Shown here: positions 25,579 through 37,900 of the stretch, in pieces
Position numbering within the stretch: position 1 is the first letter of the stretch
Layout of the letters: every line of letters begins with the position of its first letter
Assembly: GCA_949128115.1 (NCBI GenBank)
Contig: OX421961.1
Location: 119,973,050 to 120,037,049 of the forward strand
DNA from: Anaspis maculata
Lineage: Eukaryota; Arthropoda; Insecta; Coleoptera; Scraptiidae
Direction: 5' to 3'
DNA: 64,000 nt
The notes under the pieces: model-generated
The model's database searches: none
What the model was told of the DNA's origin: nothing
Seen by the model: only the letters and a program-made list of their open reading frames with translations
Program-made: the position numbers and the translations under genes

Positions 25579-26876
25579 CAATGGGGTCTTATACCACTTT
25601 TTTTTTATTTGTTCAAAAGAAAGTACAAACTGTGATCACTACAGGCATAAAAATATCTCGTCTCAAAAGTTCCAACTTTTTTCAGAAAAAAATGTTGAAA
25701 ATTTGGGCCGCAACAGGTGGGAGATTGAGCTGGAAGGTTTATAGCTACTGGAAGGTTGATGACGTCAAGAACCTGTTCCGCGCTTGCGCACTGGGTGGGT
25801 CATCGTGTAATATGCATTGAGCGCTGTTGTCAGCTTGTGTCTGATAGGGGGTCTACAGTCCATGAATTTTCACTAGATATGATTGAAAAATCACGGAAAA
25901 ACAAAACAACACAATGCAGTATCTTTTTGTATATTGTGGAATTTATGTATCAGCACAAAACAATTTAATTTTCGGATTGTAGTGACAGGTCACAATGGAA
26001 TGTGGCAATTTTGCATCAGAAAACTAGGAAGCGTTGCCAAAGGTTTGCTATGTCAAATTCTGTTTATTTTATATGGTTATATGTCGACATGACGTCTCCG
26101 CCAGACTCTGTGAGTGTGTTTCGTGTTTTGCTGTTTTACCGGGTTCACACGAGGAAGTGTCGTCAAAGTGATGATTCCATCAGAGGGATTATCTCCATTC
26201 GCTACATCGCCACAAAATAGCTGCGTCTTCCCCAATGGCAACTGCTTAAAAATTTGCTGACTCGGTCAGGTTTATGGTCAAAAGCTACGAGGCAAAGTGT
26301 TGCACTCCAATAGAAGGACGACGATTTGGACAACTTGCTTGACGGATTTCAATCTACCAAGGTAAAATACCGATTATTTTCGGTGCTCTTTCTACAACTT
26401 GAACGAAGTGAATCTCCTTCGCCTGCGTCAGGTAGACAACGCGGGGCTTGGCACACAGGTCTTTGAGCTCTCTGGTCTTTGAACAAACGGCGTTTCTCCG
26501 ACAGAAATTATGGTCCAGGTCCGCATCATGATCTCTGGGACCTTTGGGAGATTTATCATGCTCAAATCTGATCATTTTTGCGGCAGTTTGAAACGCCAAA
26601 CAGCAAATATTGCTGTTGATAGAGTCACGTTCAGTCACGTTGACTGTTCCCAGACGTTTACGTGGCAACCATAGACGGCAACCCGGTACTGCTTTTGGCG
26701 CGCTCATCCACTCGATTTGAACAGATGGACTGTGATGAGCTGAATTTCTATTTCCTTTCTTGATGCCAAAGATTTTTTTAATATTTTTTCAACTGAATAG
26801 TAATTCATTTTATTTACTCAGGCATCGATCTAGGGCAATATAATCGTATTTTGTGATTTTGTATAAGACCCCATTG
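25579..26876. mobile_element. 1.3 kb DNA element, copy A (CAATGGGGTCTTATAC ends)
   Basis: The left CAATGGGGTCTTATAC and right GTATAAGACCCCATTG are perfect 16 bp inverted repeats. Much of the interior matches copy B at 51598-52957; for example GTCATCGTGTAATATGCATT near 25799 is nearly the same as near 51786. The minus-strand open frame at 26354-26707 has a weak counterpart in copy B but no recognised domain. Confidence 0.7.
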
Positions 26877-26884
26877 CCAGAAAC

Positions 26885-27125
26885 GCTTCAATTACGAAAT
26901 CTAGGGGAAAAAATCGTTGAAGAGAATTTTTTCACTTTCTAATTATGGCAAAAGAGAAGCTTTCCAAGCTTCAAAAAAGTATCTGATTATTTGATTGAAT
27001 TATTGTATGAAGAGTGGAATGAGTACTATTCCATGAGATATACATTTCATTGTTAGCTTCAGAAAAATAAAAAAAAATTTCTCAAGTGATACTAACTTGA
27101 GGCAGAAAAGAGTCTACCGCATCGT
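26885..27125. repeat. Direct segmental repeat, copy 1
   Basis: Diverged direct match to 28275-28545. Shared blocks include CTTCAATTACGAAAT, GTATCTGATTATTTGATT.. against TATCTGATAATTTGATT.., and TTCATTGTTAGCTT followed by CTTGAGGYAGA. Confidence 0.55.
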
Positions 27126-27436
27126 CAAGTTATACTTGAGAAGAACTTTTACGTCTATGAAACGCGTTTCTGGTCGAAGTTATTCAAGTATCAAGGTGGA
27201 CCTCAAATCACGACTATGAATACGGGCATTGAGGCAAACAATGAAATGGTTGTATTTTTCAATTTTTTTTTCAAATTATCAAAAAATTCATCAGGTTGCA
27301 TTACTTTATCCGAACTGAACTCAAACATAAATTGAAGTTATAGGTGTAAATACCCGTGTAAATATGTCAATTATTGTGGGTGGATGGGAAATAGATTTTT
27401 TTGAATTTTTCTTGTAGAATAAAATTATGTTTAGCA

Positions 27437-27675
27437 CATTGGGCCTTATGAATAAAGATTAACCAATTGCTTTTGCTTAAAATCTACCAGCAAAAAACGG
27501 AGAAACATTTGGAAATGAGACTTTAAACCAATGTTATTATTCCAATCAGTTACTCAAATGCTCAATGAAACCTAAATTAATGAGTTCTTTGAAGTTTCTG
27601 AGTTTTTTTGAGAATTTTCTAAGAACAAAAATCAAGCAAAAGCAATTGCTTAATCTTTATTCATAAGGCCCATTG
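27437..27675. mobile_element. 240 bp foldback MITE
   Basis: TTGGGCCTTATGAATAAAGA at the left is mirrored by TCTTTATTCATAAGGCCCA at the right, and the arms continue through AATTGCTTTTGCTT and AAGCAAAAGCAATT. The loop is non-coding. Confidence 0.75.
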
Positions 27676-27740
27676 ACGTAAAATTGAATTCAATTTGTTG
27701 ACATTCTCTCATAAGAAAAAGCTTACTCCACTAAGTCATA

Positions 27741-28151
27741 TACAGGGTGTTTCGGCTCGGTGTTTCGGTGTTTCACTTTTTTTTGTGAATATTTTATAGG
27801 AGATGGTAGAGCATCAAAAAACAAATGGGCTTTCTCAAAAAAATATATATCGAAAACCTCGTCGAAAACGCATTAGAACGCAGATAGAGGCTTTCAAAGT
27901 TGAGTTTTGAAAATGTTTTTTTTATTATAACTCGATCCAAATATAATTTCCAAATTCCAAAATCCAAATTTGATACACAAAGTGAGTTTATGCATAACTA
28001 TACGCTGGTCATATTGAATTTTGTCACATTTGTAAAAGTTGTAATTTCAATTTTTTCATATTTGTTTTTTGTTTTGTTTTTTTGGCGAAAGTACTTATTT
28101 CTCGATGCTCTACCATTTCGAAATATTGACGAGAAAAGTGAAACACCCTGT
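27741..28151. mobile_element. Foldback element, ACAGGGTGTTTC family, copy 1
   Basis: The left TACAGGGTGTTTC mirrors GAAACACCCTG at 28140. Inside, GAGATGGTAGAGCATC is mirrored by GATGCTCTACCATTTC. The element resembles 51933-52305. Just outside, GTCATATACAGGGTGT at 27735 has an exact reverse complement at 28239-28254, suggesting a second element end. Confidence 0.7.
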
Positions 28152-28274
28152 TTTTGTCTTTGTGTTCAGGATGAAAAACAACATATATCAGTCAGATTAA
28201 ATGAATAATACAGGTGTCGCATGAATAATTTTTTTGTCACACCCTGTATATGACCGGTGATAGAAAATCATACT

Positions 28275-28545
28275 CTTCAATTACGAAATGTACAAAAAAA
28301 AATCTTTCAGGGTTCAAGGAAGTTTTTCCCCTTCCAAACTATTGCAAATGGGGAAGCTTCCAATAGGAGAGGGAAATTCTCGCGTGATCACCCTATATCT
28401 GATAATTTGATTTAATTGTTGTATAAAGAGTGAAAAAAATCTCCATAAGATACACATTTAACTTCATTGTTAGCTTTGAAAAAAAAAGCAAATATTTCTC
28501 AGGTCATACTTGAGGTAGAGAAGGGTTCTACCCGAGGGGTTGACC
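28275..28545. repeat. Direct segmental repeat, copy 2
   Basis: Counterpart of 26885-27125 in the same orientation, with about 30 extra bases around 28320-28385. The foldback at 27437 and the element at 27741 lie between the two copies. Confidence 0.5.
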
Positions 28546-28578
28546 ACCTGAGAAAAATGTGTACCTACCTACACCAAA

Positions 28579-28702
28579 ATCGCCAATTGCCGGAAAATTG
28601 CCAAAATTGCCACAATAATTGCCAGAAAATTGCCACACAATTGCTAGAAAATTGCCCCAATTGCCAGAAATTCGCTTACAGCTGTACACCAAAATTGCCA
28701 AG
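28579..28702. repeat. Short minisatellite of AATTGCC-type units
   Basis: Irregular tandem copies of a motif close to AAATTGCCAGAA, about ten occurrences spaced 10-20 bp. Units are degenerate and spacing is irregular, so this is not a CRISPR-like array. Confidence 0.65.
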
Positions 28703-29997
28703 TGGTTTAGGCCATCCACAATGATGTTGATGTTAACGTGATGTTATCGGAAATGGTAATGTTCGCCTTGATGTTCGCATTCAAAGCAACGAGTTACAAT
28801 GGTAATGATTACCATTGCCACTAACATTGCCACGCACCTTTCTCGTGAAGGGGTGTGATGCTGCTCGGTTTCGCTCAGGGGGTAAGGTTTACTTACTTGT
28901 CTTTATAAGTGTGAACCACATCAAGATCTATCCAATTTTCGACAATTGATGCCCCGCCGCCATCTTGTATTCTCACTATATTGAACATGTTTCGAAGTGA
29001 TATAGAACTGCCTGGGAGAATAATACCTCAACGAAAAGAGATATCGATGTGGTGCAAACGCCAATCGAATGCATACGTGTCCACAATGTAAAGTTGACTA
29101 ATTATTTTTGTCACTTGGCCGCCATCTTTGATCCGTAATTTTGAATTTCTATGAAAGTGGTTGGTCCGATTTGAGTGAAATTCACAGGCGATGTGAACTT
29201 CATCAAAATACATCCGATTTTGGACAAATGATGCTCTGCCGCCATCTTGGCCGCCATATTGAAATTTCTTATCATTCAACGATTTTCATGGAGCTTGGGA
29301 CACACCCTTGCTTCAATTTGAACAGTTCCGACGAATATCAACATCGTTGCAGAAATGAGACGTCGGAGTCTTCGTGGAAATGAGACGTCGTGGCCGACTT
29401 TGAAATCAGACGTCGAGATCGCCTCGGAAAGCAGACGTTGGAACAGTCTGGAATAAAAACAAGTGAGTATGCCTTCACGTGTGCGTGAGTCTCAGTAGCG
29501 CATTTTCTCAAAGAAGCATATTGTGAATGAAAAAAAATTTGGTTGAAGGAGAAACACCATTTTTTGCTCACTCTCTTCAATCGGAGCTCATTGTGATATT
29601 TTGTTATCGGAATGTGGTACTTGCCAATGAAATAGATTTGACTGGAAATTCTTTCAGTCATGAAAAACAGTAATAAAGAGTATTTTCTGAAATCCTCCGG
29701 TAAATAAATATATTCATGTAGATTATTTCTATATTCAAAGATTTCCTCCCGATTTTCTTTTTTGAAGGGTTGTTACAGTAGGGAAACTTAGGTGGACTTT
29801 TCATGTCTGTATTTTTTGAATATAGTGATGCCGTTTCAACAGTTTTTCAGGTTTTCAATCTAAACAGTGCTATTCGTTTAGTTTTCAGTATATTTGTGAC
29901 GTCACAAGTATATTTTAGAACATCCATCACAGCTACAGAGGTTTGGGGATCTGAGAGAAATTTTTTTTTGGAATCTATCTAAATCTGAAGAAGACAA

Positions 29998-30716
29998 CAC
30001 CCCCGACTATGTCACGGATGATTTTCAAAAACACGCCTCGAAGGGGTGGTGCCAACGAAATAATTTTGAAGCTGCTACCTCGACCTCTACCTGTTGAACA
30101 TCTTGGCAAATTTTGAAGGCGCTAGTGTTTTTTGTTTCACAAATATGAGCCCGTCTGCAAACTAGGTATAAAAAAATAGTGAGGGTGAATTCACATTTTC
30201 AGCTGCTGCTCCTGCTGTACGTATCCTGTGGGGTTGATTTTGGGCAATTATCTTGACAGGCTCAGGAGCTAGCGTGATCGAGAACTACAATAAGGAAAAA
30301 ACACCCCTGACGATGTCACGGATGATTTTTAAAAACCACCCTCTCAAAGGGGTGGTGTCGACGAGAAAATTCCAGTGCTGCTTACAGGCCACTACCTGTT
30401 GAACATGTTTGTATAGTTTCGAGGCGCTAGTGCTTTTCGTTCCAAAGATAATGAGCCCGTCTGCAAATTAGGTAGTGAGGGTGAATCCACTTTTCCAGCT
30501 GCTGCTCCCGCTGTATGTGTCCTGCGGGGTTGATTTTTGACAGTCATCTTGACCAGGCGCTGCACTAATGAAAATCAAAAAGAGAATCGAAAAAAACCAT
30601 CCCTGACGATGTCACGGATGATTTTCAAAAACCGTCAACGAAAAAATTTTACTGCTGATGCTAACTCGGCCTTCACCCGTTGAACATGTTTGTAAAGTTT
30701 CGAGGCGTCTGGTGTA
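29998..30716. repeat. Tandem array of about 300 bp units (2.4 copies)
   Basis: Units begin at about 29998, 30300 and 30598 with CACCCCTGACGATGTCACGG or a close variant followed by ATGATTTT(C/T)AAAAAC. The first two run about 300 bp and share GAGCCCGTCTGCAAA and CAGCTGCTGCTCC(T/C)GCTGTA. The third is cut off after about 120 bp. Confidence 0.8.
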
Positions 30717-31339
30717 TTCTTGGTTGCCTGCATTGGGCGATATTCAGATAAATTCTTCAAAACTACCCTTCGGCTTGCAGTAGGGGGTTGAGTTTTGGGG
30801 AGGGGGTGCTGCGGCTTTAGCAGCACCTCTGTGCAAAAAATCAACCCCCTCGGAGGGGCGCCTGACCTCCGCCTGCAATTTGCAGACCGCCTGCGTTTCA
30901 GAAACTTCCATAATGACCTTCACTGCGCCTTCATGACGACCACCATTGAAATCCTCATTGAGGCTCATTGTTGTTTTCGATGTAGGTACCTATAGAGACC
31001 TATAGGGTCGTATACCTACACAAAGTATGATGCGGTATCACGTTTTTCATGATGTATGGATAATTTTTTGTGCCTTATCGCCGGTCTCACTAGAGTTTAT
31101 GTTATTAATTTCGCGTTTATTTTCCGAATTTATATTGGGATTGGGGTGGTCACCCTGCGGGGGGTTGCCATGTGGGCTGTTGTGAGACCCCTACTGTTAA
31201 CACTCATCGGTGAAACACTATTAATCTAGGCGTATGCAGAACGTAGAATTTTCACAAAAACTTTAAAAAAATTCAGAGGACTGCGCTAATCACCACTGAC
31301 TCGCACAAGAACGCTATCGAAACTGTGCTTTTTGTCAAA

Positions 31340-31692
31340 GAATTCTATACTTGTTACGTCTATGTTAATTCTTCGTCATTCCGGAGAGTTGCCTATCTAT
31401 AGCATAGCACATCTATGGTTTTCAGTCCTTGCTAGGGGAATTTTGGGGAGTTTTGTTTCCCCATCCCCTCTGCAACACTGTCACTTGACACATGCGTCAC
31501 TCAACTTTCTTTCAACTTTCAATATTGAGGTTATCTCCTGTTGGAAGTGCATGTTCGTGGTGCTGTGTTTCTTGCAGGGACCCCAGAAGTGCCGTTTTTG
31601 TTCTTGATCAGTGCGTTTTGAGACGAACAACCCGCGTTCGGCTTGTCTCAACATCTGTCGCGTCACCACTGCCACAGACCAACCGCCCGAAA
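31340..31692 (+). promoter_or_regulatory. Probable promoter and 5' UTR of BRF1
   Basis: The open frame of BRF1 extends upstream without a stop to about 31492, but family similarity begins only at the ATG at 31693 (context CGAAAATGT). This stretch therefore likely holds the transcription start and 5' UTR. I cannot place the start site or any TATA box. Confidence 0.4.
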
Positions 31693-31906
31693 ATGTCGAC
31701 TCTGAAAAAGTGCCCAGATTGTGGCAGTGCTGAAATCGAGGACGATCCGTCGCGCGGAGACTTGTGCTGTACGGAATGCGGCACGGTCGTGGAGAAAAAT
31801 CGCATCGTTTCCGAAGTCCTCTACGAAGAAACCAGCCATGGCAAGAGCTCGGCTATCGGAACGTTCGTTCCCTCGGACTCGAAGGGAACTGCCAAGTTCG
31901 GACCCG
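31693..31906 (+). CDS. Brf1: BRF1 exon 1 (zinc ribbon)
   Basis: Start ATG at 31693 reads MSTLKKCPDC. The donor GTACGT follows GGACCCG at 31906, after 71 codons and one base. The frame stays open through the following 57 bp intron, so the splice is inferred from consensus and from the BRF1 family pattern. Confidence 0.88.
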
Positions 31907-34900
31907 GTACGTCGCATGCCCGGGCGATTCGTGTTTTTGTAATGTTTCTGTTTTTCGTTGTAGGATTCGGTATGGGCAGCGGAAACGATTCCAGGGAGAT
32001 GACGATCAGAAAGGCGAGAAATGCCATCACGATACTGTGCCATCAGTTGCAGCTGAATCAGCACTGCATCGATACGGCATGCAATTTCTTCAAGCTGGCT
32101 TTGATCAAGAACATGACCAAGGGTCGGAGAAATTCGCTCGTGCATGCTGCCTGCGTGTATCTGACTTGCAGGACGGAGCGTACTGAACGTAGGTTTTTAT
32201 TATTGTTGCATCGTGCTCTGTGATCAACCAATTTACCATTCAGAGCTGGCCTTGGAAAGAATTTTTTCATTATTTTGTATGACCAGGGACCTGTTTCATA
32301 ATCAGTAAGTCCTGTTTTACAAGTGTGTAGCCCGAGGGGTAGCCTTTATAATCCATTGTTGCAATAATAGTAACCAACACAACACACTTGTAGAATCAGA
32401 CTTGTTCCTTTTATGAAACGGGCCCCTTGCGACTTATCTCCATGAGTAGCTTGGTATGATTGTGATATCACGTTACACGGCAATCCCTGCAATCCTCTGA
32501 TAAGCTGTTGTTACGCTGCACTCCTCTGATAACCTGCTGTTACGTAATGTGATGTCACAGTGCCCCAAGCACAGCCAAGTCTTAATTGAAATTTTGTTGG
32601 TCTCATATAAAGTGGAGGACAGTAGTTTACAGATTTTTTTTTCACTTTGGCCTGAATGTTTTGTGGCCGCAAGCCAATTAGTTGAAATTGATGTCCGCTT
32701 CACAGTGGCTGTGATAATACCTATAGGTATATTTCTCTCGTAAATACTAAAGATGTAATGCCTGACAGTCTCAAGCATACTATTAAGGGTAAGAAATGAC
32801 TAGAAATACAGGGTGATTCAAAAGTGCCGGACCACCTTGAAGGTGCATAATATGAAGATGTAGTAGAGTGCTGAAAAGTTATTGAAAAAATTCTATGTGT
32901 TTCAACTTTGAACTCGACTTTGCAGTTATAGAGGGACAAAAGTTGGTCCTTCGATTGCTTCTATTTTCGTTGTTTCAAAAGATTTTAGTAAACTGTTTAT
33001 GGAAAAATCATGACTACAAAAAATCAACCTCCGAATCTGTATTGAATTACTGTTTTCTATCCAGGGTGATTCATAAGCTACAAAAGTTCAGTTTTCGTAA
33101 AAACCCGAAAGCAAAAAAATTCTATTACAATGAATTGTGTTTTATTGTGCTGTACACTGTACAGGTGTTAACGATAAAATTCACCCTCTCTAGGAGATTC
33201 CCCTTCGAGATATTTTGAGAAACTAAAAACTTTTTCGGAACGATTTTCCCCAAGGATCTTGAATCGATCGTCTAATGCCCGATTGCACAAAGGTGGTATC
33301 AAATTTTAGTTCGGTACTAAACACGGGATCAAATTTTTGAAGTGGAATAAAATGCAAACCTAGTAACTTCAAGGGGAGATTATGATGGTAATACAAAATA
33401 TGGCCCCAAGTGATTATTTGCATACCCAAACACAGGTGAGACAGCCTTTGTTTTGGCTTGTAGAACAAATCTTGCCGGAACTGTCAGATCTTTTCTTTGT
33501 AATAAAAAATAAGCGACACGTGCGTGTTACCTCAACTTTTTTTCTGTGTACAAATAATCTTAAAGGGGCATATTTTGTATCCCCATCGTGTTCTTTCCTT
33601 GGAGTAATGGGATTTGAGTTTTGTTCCACTTTTAAATATTTGGTCCGCTGTTTGGTACCGAACTAAAATTTGATACCACGTTCGTGCAATCGAGCATAAA
33701 AGTCTCTTAATTGGTACCGTATACAGGGTGTGACATGTAACATTTTTTTTATTTTAAATGCAACACCCTATATTTTATGGTGCTAGGACAATTCTTCGCG
33801 GACAATTCTTCGCGGACAATTCTTCGCACGGACAATTCTTCGCCGGACAATTCTTCGCAAGCATTGCACCCGCGCATGACCGGGCTTATTGGGGCTCTGA
33901 AAGACACTTTAAGACACAAGGGATTTCAGCAGGACTTGAAATCCTACAATGTAGACACTAAGGAGGATAGGGCTCTCAATATCACAAGAAGACCTGGCAG
34001 GGCTCACTAGGGCCCCCAACAATACTTTAGACACAAGGGGGCTAGCGGAGCTCAAATTGCCACAATGCAGACACAAGGCTAGATAGGGCTTCGAGTAACA
34101 CAAAAAAACGTTAGGGGCTCAATGGGGCTCCAAACGACACTTGAAGGCACAAGGGGGCCTATAGGGCTCCGATCAACACATGAAGACAACAGGAGCTTAC
34201 TAGAAGACAGAAACAAAGACAGGTTAAAAAGGGGCTCAACAGGGCTACAAATGACACACAAAAACATAAGGGGGTCTAATAGGGCTCTGAGAAATCTGAG
34301 AAGGCACAAGGGAGCTTTCTTAGATGCCAGAAGTATCGCTTAGTCAGAAGGGGATCACCGGAGCTACAAACAACAATTAAGGACACAGGGGGGCTCAATA
34401 GGGCTCCAAACGATACTTGAAGATACAAGGGGGCTCAGTAGGGCTTGAAACGCTTCAATGTAGACACAAGAGAGCAGAAGCCTCAAAAAATCGGACGGAG
34501 GCCTGGCGCGGCTCACTAGGGCTGCAAAAGATTATTGAAGACACAAGGGGGCTCGATAGGGCTCCAAACGATACTTGGAGACACAAGGGGGCTCAGCAGT
34601 GCTTGGAATGTTCTGATGTAGAACACGAGGGAGATTGTAGGGCTCTGAAAATTGCAAGAAGGCTTAGCGGGGCCCACTAGGGCTCTAAATGACACTTAGA
34701 GACACAAAGGGGGCCCTGTATAACTTTAACCAACACATGAAGACTCATAGGAGCTGACAAGAGCTTTGAAAAAATGACACAATATACGAAGGGGCTCTGC
34801 AGGGCTATATGAAACATGGAAACACAGGGGGCCCACATAGGGCTCCAAGAAACCTGAGAAGGGGCACAAGGGAGCTTCCGACAATTCCAGGAACTCGAGA

Positions 34901-37900
34901 AAACATAAGGAGTCACCTGGGCTGCAAACGATAATTGAAGACACAAGGGGGCTCAATGGGGCTTCAAACGATACTTGGAGACACAAGGGGGCTCAGCTAG
35001 GAGCTAACTATAGCTTCGGAAACTTAAGCAATGAAAAAGTGGCTCAGCAAGGCTACAAATGAAACATGAAAACACAAGGGGGCCACATAGGGCTCCGAGA
35101 AACCTGAAAAGAAGCGAGAGAGAGCTTTCTAAGGTTCCATAATATTCGAGAAATCAGAAGGGGGTCACCTGGGCTGCAAACGATAATTGAAGACACAAGA
35201 GGGCGCAGCTCCAAATGATATTAAAGACACAAGGGGGCTCAGCAGGGCTTGAAATGCTTTGATGTAAAACACGAGTGAGAATAATAGGGCTCTGAAAATC
35301 GCAAGAAGGCCTGGCTGGGCTCACTAGGGCTCCAAATGACACTTAGAGACACAAAGGGGGCCCTGTAGGACTTCAACCAACACATTATGACTCACAGGAG
35401 CTAACTAGAGCTTCGGAAACTGAAGCAATGAAAAAGTGGCTCAGCAGGGCTACAAATGAAACATGAAAACACAAGGGGGCCACATAGGGCTCCGAGAAAC
35501 CTAAAAAGAAGCGACAGAGAGCTTTCTAAGGTTCCAGAATATTCAAGAAATCAGAAGGGGGTCACCTGGGCTGCAAACGATAATTGAAGACACAAGGGGG
35601 CGCAATAGGGCTCCAAATGATATAAAAGACACAAGGGGGCTCAGCAGGGCTTGAAATGCTTTGATGTAGAACACAAGGGAAAATAAAAATCGCAAGAAGG
35701 CCTGGCGGGGCTCACTAGGGCTCCAAATGACACTTAGGGACACAAAGGGGGCCCTATAGGACTTCAACCAACACATAAAGACTCACAGGAGCTTACTAGA
35801 GCTTCGAAAACTAAAACAATGAAAAAGTGGCTCACAGGGCTACAAATGAAACACGAAGACACTAGGGGGGCACATATAGGGCTCCGAGAAACTTAAGAAG
35901 GAGCACAAGAGAGCTTTCTAAGCTTCCAGAATCTTCGAGAAATCAGAAGGGGGTCACCTGGGCTGCAAACGATATGTGAAGACGCAAGGGGGCGCAATAG
36001 GGCTCCAAACGGTATTCAAGACACAAGGGGGCTAAGCAGGGCTTGAAATGCTTTGATGTAGAACACAAGTGAGAATAGGGCTCTGAAAATCGCAAGAAGG
36101 TCTGGTGAGGCTCACTAGGCCTCCAAATGACACTAAGAGACACAAAGGGGGGCCTATAGGACTTCAACTAACACATAAAGACTCACAGGAGCTTACTAGA
36201 GCTTCGAAAACTGAAACAATGAAAAAGGGGCTCAGCAGGGCTACAAATGCAACATGAAGACAGGGGGGCTGATAGGGCTCTGAGAAGCCGTCCAAGGCAT
36301 AAGGGCGAAGCAAATATCCGGAAAACTTGGAGATACCCAAAGGGGTTCATCAAGACCCCAAACGAAACTTGTAGAGACAAGGGGGCCCAGCAAGGCTTGA
36401 AACTCTACGTAAAAAATTAGTGAGGGATAGGGCTCTGAATATCACAATCCCACTAGGCCTTATAAGAGCTCTAAAGTTCCCCGCGAAGAATTGTCCGGCG
36501 AAGAATTGTCCGCGCGAAGAATTGTCCGGCGAAGAATGGTCCGGCGAAGAATTGTCCGCGCGAAGAATTGTCCGCGAAGAATTGTCCGCGAAGAATTGTC
36601 CGTGCGAAGAATTGTCCGGCCACCATATTTTATTACATAATTTGATGAAGCCTTTTTTTTTGATTCAAAGATATACAGGGTGGTCCAGGCGAGGATTCAG
36701 GTTATAGTAGCAATAATTCACCATTCGATGGTCCATTGAAAACTAGGTCGACATGCATAATTTAATTTTTCTCCAAAACCCTTCCTAAGGGAGATAAAGC
36801 CCTTCAAAGTTCAGTTTTTAAAATCTTCTTTTGCAATAACTCTCAAGTCATTGAAGCGATTTTGACCAAATTTGCTACAAATGCTTACGAAATAGATACC
36901 CATCACTTGACGTAGATGACTTTCGTAAAAATTGTCCAGTGGCGTAGATACGGGGAATTGTTCAACTTCTCCCACCACATTTTCTACGCCACTGGATATT
37001 TTTGAAAAATTATACTTTTTTGAATTCCTTGTTCAATTTAGAAAGAAGTTATTCATGTAAAATTTTGATTGGAGGCCTAATTTTTGAGATATTTAGGTAT
37101 TTAAGGTTTTTAAATTTTTGGAAAACATCTCGAAATCGCCACTTTCCAGAGCCCAAATTGTTTTTCTCCAAAAACGCCTCGGTTCTTAGCAAAAAATGAC
37201 AGTAAATCAACTTGAACGACCTAGAAAACTTATTCCAGTTGAGGAATCATCTCGGGAATCATGAGTTTTCTTGGATTTTAATTTTTAGGCCTTTGAAAGT
37301 CGCGATTTTGAGGCGTTTTCCAAAGTTTCAAACCTAAATATTTCGGAAATGAAGCCTTCAATCAAAATTTCACAAGAGTAACTTTTCTTTCTAAATTGAA
37401 CACAGGAACACAGAAATTCATAAAAAGTATAATTTTCCAAAAATATCCAGTGGCATAGAAAATAGGGTGGAGAAGTTGAACGATTGTATCTACGCCACTG
37501 GACAATTTTGACAAAGTCATCTACGTCAAGTGATGAATATCCATTTCGTAAGCATTTGTACCAAATTTGGTCAAAATCGCTTCAATGACTTGAGAGTTAT
37601 TGTAAAAAGAGATTTTAAAAACTGAACTTTGAAGGGCTCTATCTCCCTTAGGAAGCGTTTTGGAGAAAAATTAAATTATGCATGTCGACCTAGTTTTCGA
37701 TGGACCATCGAATGGTGAATTATTGCTACTATAACCTGGACCACCCTGTATAACACTTATGATTTATTTTGACGAGGAAGCTGTCGAAAAAATAATAAAA
37801 TAGATAGTCAAATAGATTAAAATTACGCGACACCCTATATTTGAAACGAATAAGATCATTTGTCCATGCAAAGTTGAATTCTGCAGACAAAATGCTGCGA

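Noticed and set aside
28579..28702. Regularly recurring short motif, considered as a CRISPR-like array
   Set aside because: Units are degenerate and spacing is irregular, and the window is eukaryotic; a minisatellite explains it.
31663..32145. 160-codon minus-strand ORF
   Set aside because: Antisense shadow of BRF1 exons 1 and 2, spanning their intron.
36420..36707. ORF rich in AKNCPAKNCPREELSGEE
   Set aside because: It translates the GCGAAGAATTGTCC minisatellite of the foldback terminus; no domain or splice context.
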